Shown: one piece after another, positions 32,819 through 40,266 of the stretch
How the letters are laid out: every line of letters begins with the position of its first letter
Position numbering within the stretch: the first letter of the stretch is position 1
Assembly (NCBI GenBank): GCA_016294035.1
Contig: JAEDCT010000017.1
Coordinates: forward strand, 1 to 48,252
From: Treponema sp.
GTDB taxonomy: Bacteria > Spirochaetota > Spirochaetia > Treponematales > Treponemataceae
DNA: 48,252 nt
Reading direction: 5' to 3'
Translations under genes and position numbers: made by a program
Notes under the pieces: generated by a model
What the model was told of the DNA's origin: nothing
Database searches by the model: none
Seen by the model: the letters and a program-made list of their open reading frames with translations, nothing else

Positions 32819-33850
32819 ATGGATTTTGTATCAGAACTCAAGGAAAAAGCAAAGAAAGCTGGAAAGACAATTGTTCTTTGCGAAGGTGAAGACAAGCGCG
32901 TTGTAGAAGCTGCTTCAATTATCGTTAAGGAAGGAATCGCAAAGATTATCCTTTTGGGAAACAAGGAAGAATGTGAAAAGGTTGCTCCTGGTGTGGATTT
33001 GAGCGGAGTAACACTCATCGACCCAACAACAGATTCAAAGGCAGACAAGTATGCTGAACTTTTGTTCAAGGCTCGCGAAGGAAAAATCAACAAGAAGACA
33101 AATGCTCCAGAATATGCAGATGTTGCTGCAGCAAAGGAATACATTCTCAAGGACCGCACAATGTACGGTGCACTCATTCTCAAGGCAGGAGACGCAGACG
33201 GATTCGTTTCAGGTGCATGCCACTCAACAGCAAACACACTCCGCCCGGGACTCCAGGTAATCAAGACAGCACCTGGAATCAAGACAGTATCTTCCTGCTT
33301 CATCATGGTTGCTCCAGAATCTGGAAACCCATACATTAAGGAAGGCGTTTCCGTATTCGGAGACTGCGCAATCAACATTGAGCCAACTGCAGAAGAAATG
33401 GCAGACATCGCAATTGCATCTGCAGACACAGCAAAGAAGATTGCAGGAATTGAACCACGTGTTGCAATGCTTTCATTCTCTACAAAGGGATCTGGAAACG
33501 ACAAGAAATTCACAGACAGCGTAACAAAAGTTCAGGAAGCAACAAAGATCGCTCAGGAAAAGGCACCGGAACTTGCTCTGGACGGAGAATTCCAGTTTGA
33601 CGCAGCAATCGCACCGGAAGTTGGAGAACTCAAGGCTCCAGGTTCAAAGGTTGCAGGTCATGCAAACACATTCATCTTCCCTAACATCAACGCAGGAAAC
33701 ATCGGTTACAAGATCTGCCAGCGCATGGGCGGATGGATGGCAATTGGTCCTGTTTGCCAGGGATTCGCAAAGCCTCTCAACGACCTTAGCCGCGGATGCA
33801 ATGTAGACGACATTATTGCCACAGTTGCCGTAACTGCTCTACAGTCCTGA
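32819..33850 (+). CDS. pta: Phosphate acetyltransferase
   Basis: A 343-residue Pta interconverting acetyl-CoA and acetyl phosphate, the energy-yielding step of acetate fermentation together with acetate kinase (not in the window). Typical segments are TIVLCEGEDKRVVEAA, ADGFVSGACHSTANTLRPGL, and MLSFSTKGSG...PELALDGEFQFDAA. It is the short single-domain form. The start is ATG 32819 with a good GAAGG six bases upstream. Codon choice is the most biased in the window (CTC, AAG, ATC), indicating high expression. No ackA follows. Confidence 0.97.
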   Translation: MDFVSELKEKAKKAGKTIVLCEGEDKRVVEAASIIVKEGIAKIILLGNKEECEKVAPGVDLSGVTLIDPTTDSKADKYAELLFKAREGKINKKTNAPEYADVAAAKEYILKDRTMYGALILKAGDADGFVSGACHSTANTLRPGLQVIKTAPGIKTVSSCFIMVAPESGNPYIKEGVSVFGDCAINIEPTAEEMADIAIASADTAKKIAGIEPRVAMLSFSTKGSGNDKKFTDSVTKVQEATKIAQEKAPELALDGEFQFDAAIAPEVGELKAPGSKVAGHANTFIFPNINAGNIGYKICQRMGGWMAIGPVCQGFAKPLNDLSRGCNVDDIIATVAVTALQS

Positions 33851-33926
33851 TTTCGTTGAGTTTTGCCGTTTTTTTAGCACATGCAAAAAATCCATTTCAG
33901 GCAAAGCATGAATAAGTAAAACATAC

Positions 33927-33961
33927 AATGCGGTGGTTGAGTCTGTCGAAATCACCGCATT
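33927..33961 (+). terminator. Hairpin downstream of pta
   Basis: AATGCGGTGGTT and AATCACCGCATT form a 12-base-pair stem with one G-U pair. Only a short T stretch follows, so termination may be weak. The rest of 33851-34053 has no gene. Confidence 0.6.
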
Positions 33962-34053
33962 AATTTTCAGCAGGTAAAATCATAAGCCTGTTGAAGAATT
34001 CAATGAACGCTACAAAATAACTTATTTTTAAGTTTCCATATTTTACAGAAGCC

Positions 34054-34082
34054 TTTACATTTCAACGCCATTTTTTTAGAAT
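34054..34082 (+). promoter_or_regulatory. Promoter of alpha/beta hydrolase, predicted start at ATG
   Basis: TTTACA (34054-34059) and TAGAAT (34077-34082) are 17 bp apart and end six bases before ATG 34089. Confidence 0.6.
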
Positions 34083-34088
34083 AAATCC

Positions 34089-35072
34089 ATGAAAATTAAA
34101 AAAGTATTGATAATATCCGGCATATCTGTTGTTTCAGTATTTCTGGCAGCAAACGTTATAGGAGCCAACATTGCACTCAAGGCCTTTTCAAAACTTAAAC
34201 TGAAAAAAGATTATGCATGGAATGAAGTTCCTTGTGAAAAAAAATATAACGAAGACACTGAAATTGGACGCAAGAGAGCTGCCAGAAACGAAGAAAATTT
34301 CAATTTCATGAAAGAAAAATCAACAATAATTTCAACCCAAAGCCATGACAACCTGAAGCTAAATGCACTTTTTGCCTGCCATGAAAATCCAACAAATAAA
34401 TACGTAATTGCAATGCATGGGTACCGTGACGACCCGTCAGTAATTTCAACCCAGGCATCACATTTTTTTGACTACGGTTGGAATGTTCTGATACCAGGAC
34501 AGCGAGGTCACGGCTGGAGTGAAGGTGACTGCATTGACATGGGATCATCCGCCTGCCACGATGTTATTACATGGGCAAAACTAATCCATTCAATTGACGG
34601 CAATGCAAGAATAGTAATATTTGGCGTTTCAATGGGAGCTGCTACAGTAACAATGGCAACCGGCCTTGATGATCTTCCTGATTATGTAGTTGCATGTATT
34701 GAAGACTGCGGATACACATCAATCTGGGACCAGGTATGTTACAGGAGCCGCATTGAATATCACATTCCTCCATTCCCACTTGTATATGCAACAAGCATTA
34801 TGAGCAAGATAAGGCATGGATATTCATTCACAGAATATTCACCTCTTGAAGCAGTCAAAAAATCAAAAACACCTACTCTCTTCATCCATGGTAGCCAGGA
34901 CACTTATGTTCCAACATACATGTGCCAGGAACTCTATGATGCAGCAGTTTGTCCAAAGGATATCATTCACATAGCAGGAGCAGAACACGCGGAAGCCTCC
35001 TTTGTTGACGAGGATACCTACTGGAAAGCAGTTGACCAGTTCCTGTCAAAATACATTGAAGATGGACTTTAA
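34089..35072 (+). CDS. Membrane-anchored alpha/beta hydrolase
   Basis: A 327-residue hydrolase. Residues 5-27 form an uncleaved signal anchor, placing the enzyme outside the inner membrane. The fold shows VIAMHGYRDDP (oxyanion region), the nucleophile elbow FGVSMGAATV with Ser near 181, the acid in LFIHGSQDTYVP and the His in AGAEHAEA. It belongs to the broad serine-hydrolase group that includes monoacylglycerol lipase-like and S9 peptidase-like proteins; the substrate is unknown. Unlinked by strand spacing to pta or ilvB, it appears to be a single-gene unit. Confidence 0.85.
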   Translation: MKIKKVLIISGISVVSVFLAANVIGANIALKAFSKLKLKKDYAWNEVPCEKKYNEDTEIGRKRAARNEENFNFMKEKSTIISTQSHDNLKLNALFACHENPTNKYVIAMHGYRDDPSVISTQASHFFDYGWNVLIPGQRGHGWSEGDCIDMGSSACHDVITWAKLIHSIDGNARIVIFGVSMGAATVTMATGLDDLPDYVVACIEDCGYTSIWDQVCYRSRIEYHIPPFPLVYATSIMSKIRHGYSFTEYSPLEAVKKSKTPTLFIHGSQDTYVPTYMCQELYDAAVCPKDIIHIAGAEHAEASFVDEDTYWKAVDQFLSKYIEDGL

Positions 35073-35109
35073 TTTTCCTGCTCAAATGCCTGAATGACAA
35101 TTCCATTCA

Positions 35110-35138
35110 TTGAGGTTTTCTTAATTATTTTATATAAT
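35110..35138 (+). promoter_or_regulatory. Promoter of ilvB
   Basis: TTGAGG (35110-35115) and a perfect TATAAT (35133-35138) are 17 bp apart, with a predicted start near 35145. Confidence 0.7.
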
Positions 35139-35153
35139 TTTCATCATTCATCA

Positions 35154-35197
35154 GGCAAAGTCTAAGGTCTTCCTTCTGGTTTGCCCATCATTTTTTT
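35154..35197 (+). terminator. Leader terminator (attenuator) of ilvB
   Basis: GGCAAA (35154-35159) and TTTGCC (35180-35185) form an outer stem, and AAGG/CCTT (35164-35175) an inner one with a TCTT loop. A run of seven T residues ends one base before the Shine-Dalgarno AGGA. The hairpin starts about ten bases after the predicted transcription start. No ATG-initiated leader peptide fits, so any control differs from that of leuA. Confidence 0.6.
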
Positions 35198-35208
35198 AGG
35201 AAAAGTAT

Positions 35209-36909
35209 ATGAAACTTAATGGCTCACAAATTGTAATTGAATGTCTCATTGAACAGGGTGTTGATACTGTATTTGGTTATCCGGGAGGATGTATTCTCAA
35301 TGTTTACGACGAACTCTACAAGAACTCCAGCAGAATCAAGCACGTTCTAACAGCACATGAACAGGCTGCAGCACACGCAGCTGACGGATATGCTCGTTCA
35401 ACTGGCAAGGTCGGGGTCTGCATGGCAACTTCTGGTCCTGGTGCAACAAACCTTGTAACTGGAATTGCCACTGCCTACATGGATTCAATTCCTCTGGTTG
35501 CCATTACCTGCAACGTGCCATCAAACATTCTCGGAAAAGATTCATTTCAGGAAATTGATATCAAGGGCGTAACAATCCCTATCACAAAGCACAACTTTCT
35601 GGTCAGAAAAGCAGAGGACCTGGCAGAAACATTCCGCGAGGCATTTCTCATTGCAAAGAGTGGAAGACCAGGACCAGTTCTCATTGATATTCTCAAGGAT
35701 GCAACTGCACTCAACACTACATTTGATTTCACTCCACTCAAGAAGATTCCGGAAGCAAAAAAGACAACCGTAAAGCCATCAGAAGCAGACCTCAAGGAAG
35801 CAGCAGATCTCATCAATAAGTCTGAACGTCCGGTAATTTACGCTGGAGGTGGAATCGGAATGTCTGGAGCAGAAAAGGAACTCCTTGCACTTGCAGAAAA
35901 GGCAAACATCCCGGTAAGCGAAAGTCTCATGGCTCGCGCTTCATTTCCAGCAACCCATCCTCTTTGCACATGGATGGTAGGAATGCACGGAACAAAGGCA
36001 AGCAACATGGCAATAACAGAAAGTGACCTCATCATTGCCCTCGGTTCAAGATTCAGTGATCGCGTTATTGGAGATCCTTCAAAATTCGGAATGAAAGCAA
36101 AGGTTCTTCACATTGACATTGACCCTGCAGAAATCAACAAGAACATAACAACTTTCAAGGCTATTATTGGTGACGTAAAGCAGGTTCTTGCAAAACTTCT
36201 TCCAATGGTAAAGGAGAATTCAAGAAAATCATGGATAAAGCAGATTGGTGAATGGAAAAAAGAATATCCATCAATCTATGACAAAAATCCAAAGGACTCA
36301 GTAAATCCAAAGCACATTTGTGAAATCATCAACAAGGTTGCAGGAGAAAACACATTCATCACAACAGAAGTTGGTCAGCACCAGATGTGGACTGCTCAGT
36401 TCTACCCTTTCACAAAACCACATACATTCCTCACATCAGGAGGTCTTGGAACAATGGGATACGGAACTGGAGCAGCAATGGGAGCACAGTTCGGAAATCC
36501 TAAGGGTCGCGTGGTTCATATTGCAGGAGACGGATCGTTCCGCATGAACTGTAACGAACTTGCAACAATCCAGCACTACAATCTTCCAATAGTAATAGTT
36601 GTAGTAAACAACCATGCATTGGGAAATGTTCGCATGTGGCAGAGACTTTTCTACGGAAAAAGATTCAGCCAGACAACTCTGGATTTTGGACCAGACTGGG
36701 TTAAGCTAGCAGCTGCATACAACATTGACGGCTACAGGGCAACTAACGCAAAGGAATTTGAAAAGGTTTTCGAGAAAGCATTCAAGGCAAAGAAGCCTGC
36801 CATAATCGATGTTGAAGTTGACATTGACGAAATGGTTCTTCCAATGGTTCCAGGCGGAAAACCAATCTATGATATGATCATGTCTCTCAGCGAAGAGATT
36901 ATGTCATAA
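35209..36909 (+). CDS. ilvB: Acetolactate synthase large subunit
   Basis: A 566-residue thiamine-diphosphate enzyme of branched-chain amino acid synthesis, joining two pyruvates, or pyruvate and 2-oxobutyrate. The catalytic Glu lies in TAHEQAAAHAADGYARS (near 51), LVAITCNV and KDSFQEIDIKG are family segments, and the ThDP/Mg motif runs from AGDGSFRMN (near 443) to VVVNNHALG. RHEQ-type FAD-binding positions are present, supporting an anabolic enzyme. No regulatory subunit ilvN adjoins; the next gene encodes a PilZ protein. AGGA seven bases upstream fixes the ATG. Confidence 0.96.
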   Translation: MKLNGSQIVIECLIEQGVDTVFGYPGGCILNVYDELYKNSSRIKHVLTAHEQAAAHAADGYARSTGKVGVCMATSGPGATNLVTGIATAYMDSIPLVAITCNVPSNILGKDSFQEIDIKGVTIPITKHNFLVRKAEDLAETFREAFLIAKSGRPGPVLIDILKDATALNTTFDFTPLKKIPEAKKTTVKPSEADLKEAADLINKSERPVIYAGGGIGMSGAEKELLALAEKANIPVSESLMARASFPATHPLCTWMVGMHGTKASNMAITESDLIIALGSRFSDRVIGDPSKFGMKAKVLHIDIDPAEINKNITTFKAIIGDVKQVLAKLLPMVKENSRKSWIKQIGEWKKEYPSIYDKNPKDSVNPKHICEIINKVAGENTFITTEVGQHQMWTAQFYPFTKPHTFLTSGGLGTMGYGTGAAMGAQFGNPKGRVVHIAGDGSFRMNCNELATIQHYNLPIVIVVVNNHALGNVRMWQRLFYGKRFSQTTLDFGPDWVKLAAAYNIDGYRATNAKEFEKVFEKAFKAKKPAIIDVEVDIDEMVLPMVPGGKPIYDMIMSLSEEIMS

Positions 36910-36919
36910 CAATTCAAAA

Positions 36920-37309
36920 ATGAAAAAAACAGTCAGACAGGGAAAGCGTTTTTTTGAGATGGGGCGAATCGAATCATCTGAAATATGCGCTCTTCCCGGT
37001 GTTCTGGACGACATTAGCATTACCGGGCTCAGGACTCGTTTTCCTAACCCGGTGACAATTGATCCAGAAAAAGAATATCACCTGTCACTCACAATTGCAA
37101 AGGCAACCACAACAAGAGAATTTGATCTTGTGTGTGAACCGAAATGGATTGATGAAGACAAAAGCGAAACTGAAATAGGATTTTCAATTCTCTGCTCTCC
37201 AGACACAAGAGCTTTCAACGACTTCATTGAAAATCTGACTGAAACAAACAAAGACACAGAAGACGTTTCAAATATTCTGATTCCTTCAAACGCAGACTTT
37301 ATAGGATAA
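36920..37309 (+). CDS. PilZ-domain protein
   Basis: A 129-residue protein essentially made of one PilZ domain. RQGKR (residues 6-10) matches the RxxxR part and DISITG (32-37) the D/NxSxxG part of the cyclic-di-GMP binding site; both are intact, so the protein should bind c-di-GMP. In spirochaetes such proteins act in motility and surface control. It follows ilvB by ten bases and precedes the methylase gene by three, so it seems to be co-transcribed with unrelated functions. A C-terminal acidic tail has no known role. Confidence 0.82.
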   Translation: MKKTVRQGKRFFEMGRIESSEICALPGVLDDISITGLRTRFPNPVTIDPEKEYHLSLTIAKATTTREFDLVCEPKWIDEDKSETEIGFSILCSPDTRAFNDFIENLTETNKDTEDVSNILIPSNADFIG

Positions 37310-37312
37310 AAA

Positions 37313-38272
37313 ATGGCAGCCACAATCGAGAAACTACCAGGAAAAGCATTTCTCCCATACGAAGAAATGACAGACCTTCTTCTTTCCGAATTCAAAACAA
37401 GATTTTCATACACTCCGCAGATTACAAACCGGTATGGAGACTTAATCTACGTTGAATCATATCCGATGGATGCCATTCCTTACTGGTGCCGATGCTGCAT
37501 GGAAGAGCCGTTTCTGCTGCACTTTGATTCTATTGGTGATGCAGCAAATGAACTCAAAAAAATACAACGATCCTGGGCTCCATATTCATACACTTGTTTC
37601 AGAAGACAGTCATTGCTTCAGGAAAAACTGCCATACGTAAACCTTAAGCCCAAAAAGTTTCCTCCAAAAATTCCTCAGGGCGAAATCGGATTGTACACAC
37701 TCATTGACGAGCACACTCTCATTGCATCAGCAAAAACAAACAGTCTGTTCCCGGTCGGAAAAATTCAATTTGAAGAAGATCACGAAAATCCACCAAGCAG
37801 GGCATACCTCAAGATCCAGGAAAGTCTGACCCTTGCCAGAACTTTTTTTGGAATCGACTTGCCCGATGAAAATTCAAGATGCTTTGAGGCAGGTGCATGC
37901 CCCGGAGGATGGACCTGGGTTCTTGCAAACCTTGGATCATCAGTTTTTGCAGTTGACAGGGCTCCTTTAGCAGACAGCCTGATGAAAAATCCAAAAATTG
38001 AATTTCTAGCACACGATGCATTTACGCTAAAGCCGGAAGAACTTGGAGAATTTGACTGGGTATTCAGTGATGTTATCTGCTACCCGGAAAGACTTCTTGA
38101 ATGGATAAAAACATGGCTTGAAAGCGGCAAGACAAAAAAAATGATCTGCACAATAAAAATGCAGGGAGAAATCAACTGGCCACTGGTCGAAGAATTTTCC
38201 AGGATTCCAAACAGCAGAATCGTGCACTTAAATTACAACAAGCACGAACTTACTTTCATTCATGTGGAATAA
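37313..38272 (+). CDS. RlmM-like 23S rRNA 2'-O-methyltransferase
   Basis: A 319-residue SAM-dependent methylase. RAYLKIQE, then CFEAGACPGGWTWVLANLG (SAM-binding motif near residue 200), SDVICYP, and CTIKMQG with HELTFI give the K-D-K-E arrangement of RrmJ/RlmM-type 2'-O-methylases. The N-terminal half, rich in aromatic and Cys residues (WCRCCMEEP), resembles the THUMP-like region of RlmM, which modifies C2498 of 23S rRNA in E. coli. The exact target here is inferred only. It starts three bases after the PilZ gene with AGGA upstream and converges with metA four bases from its stop. Confidence 0.78.
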   Translation: MAATIEKLPGKAFLPYEEMTDLLLSEFKTRFSYTPQITNRYGDLIYVESYPMDAIPYWCRCCMEEPFLLHFDSIGDAANELKKIQRSWAPYSYTCFRRQSLLQEKLPYVNLKPKKFPPKIPQGEIGLYTLIDEHTLIASAKTNSLFPVGKIQFEEDHENPPSRAYLKIQESLTLARTFFGIDLPDENSRCFEAGACPGGWTWVLANLGSSVFAVDRAPLADSLMKNPKIEFLAHDAFTLKPEELGEFDWVFSDVICYPERLLEWIKTWLESGKTKKMICTIKMQGEINWPLVEEFSRIPNSRIVHLNYNKHELTFIHVE

Positions 38273-38276
38273 AAAA

Positions 38277-39200
38277 TCACTGGTTATTGATTGATTCAAT
38301 TCTATATGGAGTTGCCTGGTAAACATAGTAGTTGAGCCAGTTTGAGAAGAACAGGTGAGCAGTACTTCTCCATTTTGAATGAATAGGCTTTTCCGGATTA
38401 TCATCAGTAAAATAATTCACCGGCAGATTAGGATTAATTCCCTTTTCCTTGTCGCGCTTAAATTCTTTTGCCAGCGTATCAATGTCATACTCAAGATGAC
38501 CTGTCATGAAGATGCATCTGTTGTCCTTTGATTTTACAATAGTTGTACCGGTTTCCTCGCTCTCAGCAAGCAGAATCAGGTCATTGTTTCTTGCCACATC
38601 CCTTGCATCAATATATGTGTATCGGCTTGTAGGAACAGGAAAAAAATCATCAAAGCCACGCATCAATGGTTCAGTAGGATCAATGAGCCTTGAATAGAAC
38701 AGACCGGAAAATTTTGTTTCAACAACATGCTTGTTTATTCCATAGAAATGATAGAGGCCTGCCATAGCTCCCCAGCAAATATAGAGAGAGCAGAAAACAT
38801 TTTTCTTGGCATAATCCATTATCTTGCACAGATCACTCCAGTAATCAACATCTTCAAATGGAATCTGTTCAACTGGGGCACCTGTAATAATCATTCCGTC
38901 AAATTTTTCATTCAGGATTTCACTTGAAGATTTGTAGAACCTGTCAAGATGAGACTGGCTTGTATTCTTGGAAACATGACCCTCCATTTGAACAAGAGTA
39001 ATATCAATCTGAAGCGGAGTATTTGACAAAAGCCTTAAGAGCTGGGTTTCTGTAACTTCCTTAGTTGGCATCAAATTTACAATGGCAATTTTCAGCGGAC
39101 GAATATCCTGGGAAACTGCACGCTCATGAGTCATAACAAATATATTTTCATTTTCCAAAGTAGTACGAGCTGGTAAATCTGAATCAATTCTAATTGGCAT
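38277..39200 (-). CDS. metAA: Homoserine O-acetyltransferase (MetAA)
   Basis: A 307-residue MetA-family acyltransferase for methionine synthesis. The start is ATG 39200 (MPIRIDSDLPA, the standard N-terminus). Counting from it, Lys47 (LMPTKE), the nucleophile Cys142 (YICWGAMAG) and the His of MTGHLEYD are in place. Residue 111 is Glu (TGAPVEQ). Work on this family showed that Glu111 favours acetyl-CoA and Gly111 succinyl-CoA, so this should be an acetyltransferase. A perfect TATAAT six bases before the ATG implies a leaderless message. It is divergent from an esterase gene. Confidence 0.93.
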   Translation of the reverse strand: MPIRIDSDLPARTTLENENIFVMTHERAVSQDIRPLKIAIVNLMPTKEVTETQLLRLLSNTPLQIDITLVQMEGHVSKNTSQSHLDRFYKSSSEILNEKFDGMIITGAPVEQIPFEDVDYWSDLCKIMDYAKKNVFCSLYICWGAMAGLYHFYGINKHVVETKFSGLFYSRLIDPTEPLMRGFDDFFPVPTSRYTYIDARDVARNNDLILLAESEETGTTIVKSKDNRCIFMTGHLEYDIDTLAKEFKRDKEKGINPNLPVNYFTDDNPEKPIHSKWRSTAHLFFSNWLNYYVYQATPYRIESINNQ

Positions 39201-39206
39201 ATATGT

Positions 39207-39239
39207 ATTATAGCAAAAGTAAATGTTATTTGCTACAAT
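39207..39239. promoter_or_regulatory. Divergent -10 elements for metAA and the esterase gene
   Basis: On the minus strand TATAAT (39207-39212) ends six bases before the metAA ATG. On the plus strand TACAAT (39234-39239) ends seven bases before ATG 39247. The -35 regions overlap and are poor, so polymerase binding in the two directions may exclude each other. Confidence 0.5.
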
Positions 39240-39246
39240 GATTAAT

Positions 39247-40263
39247 ATGGAAATTAAGCAGGGTAGAAAAGCCGCATTAAAAAAAATCAAAACACTTTCA
39301 TATTCTCAAAAAGTTGACACAGAATCATTCAGAAAAAAAATCGAAGAAACTTTCTCAACAGATTACATTCCCGGAAAAGTTGAAATAACAGAAAAGGAAT
39401 TCGGTGGAGTAAGCTGCAGCATAATTTGCCCGGAGCTTTTTTCTGCAAACAGGGCAATGATATACATTCACGGCGGCAATTTCATAGCAGGATCACGACA
39501 AAGCTGGACAAGCTTCTGCTCAACATTTGCAACTGCCACTTCAACAAAAATTATTCTTCCTGAGTTCAGGCTCGCTCCAGAACACCCTTTCCCGGCACAA
39601 GCCGAAGATATTGAAAACGTATTCAAATCAGTTCTTCTCAGCGAAAAAATCAACCTAAAAATGAATTCAACTGATGATATAGATATAAAAGAAGATAAGG
39701 AAAAACCTGAAATCATAATAGCAGCTGACTCTACGGGAGCAAGCATTGCACTTTCATTCCTTTTGGGACTGGACAAAAAATACCTTTCAGAAATTTCAAA
39801 AATTATTCTTCTTTCTCCAATCCTTGAATATTCATTTGATGATGCAACTGTAGCACTAAAAAAACTCAAGGACGAAGTTACAAATGCTGAAAGCATCAGA
39901 CAATGCGCCTGCATGTACACATACGAATCAAACATTTCTTCTTACTCAGTTTCACCCATAAAAGCTGAAGATTCACTCTACGAAGGATTTCCGGAATTCT
40001 ACATTCAGTGCGGAGCAAAAGAACTCATGCTTCCTTACAACAAGCAGTTTGAACTTAAGCTTGCACGCTCTGGTGTTAAATGCACTCTCGACATAGTTGA
40101 AGATATGATGTTTCTTTTCCAGCTGGCAGATGAAAGCCTCATGGAAGCCTATGAATCAATTACCAGAATCGGTGACTGGATAAACTTCCGTGGCGGAGAA
40201 ACAAAAGAAGAAATTGAAGAAAGAAAACGACTCATAAAAGAAAATAATATTACAGTGGAATAA
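39247..40263 (+). CDS. HSL-type alpha/beta hydrolase (esterase)
   Basis: A 338-residue esterase of the hormone-sensitive lipase group. IYIHGGNFIAGS is the HGG oxyanion motif (near residue 77), RLAPEHPFPAQ follows, and the nucleophile elbow reads ADSTGAS where GDSAGG is usual (Ser retained). The late Asp/His region (FPEFYIQCGAKE, VEDMMF) is poor: the expected catalytic His near the end reads MMFLF, so activity is uncertain. ATG 39247 is preferred over ATGs at 39223 and 39238 because a -10 element overlaps them. It leads into the U32 gene three bases later. Confidence 0.78.
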   Translation: MEIKQGRKAALKKIKTLSYSQKVDTESFRKKIEETFSTDYIPGKVEITEKEFGGVSCSIICPELFSANRAMIYIHGGNFIAGSRQSWTSFCSTFATATSTKIILPEFRLAPEHPFPAQAEDIENVFKSVLLSEKINLKMNSTDDIDIKEDKEKPEIIIAADSTGASIALSFLLGLDKKYLSEISKIILLSPILEYSFDDATVALKKLKDEVTNAESIRQCACMYTYESNISSYSVSPIKAEDSLYEGFPEFYIQCGAKELMLPYNKQFELKLARSGVKCTLDIVEDMMFLFQLADESLMEAYESITRIGDWINFRGGETKEEIEERKRLIKENNITVE

Positions 40264-40266
40264 AAC

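Noticed and set aside
33861..33904. TTTGCC/GGCAAA repeat downstream of pta
   Set aside because: The arms are six bases and about 35 apart with no compact fold. The hairpin at 33927-33961 is more convincing.
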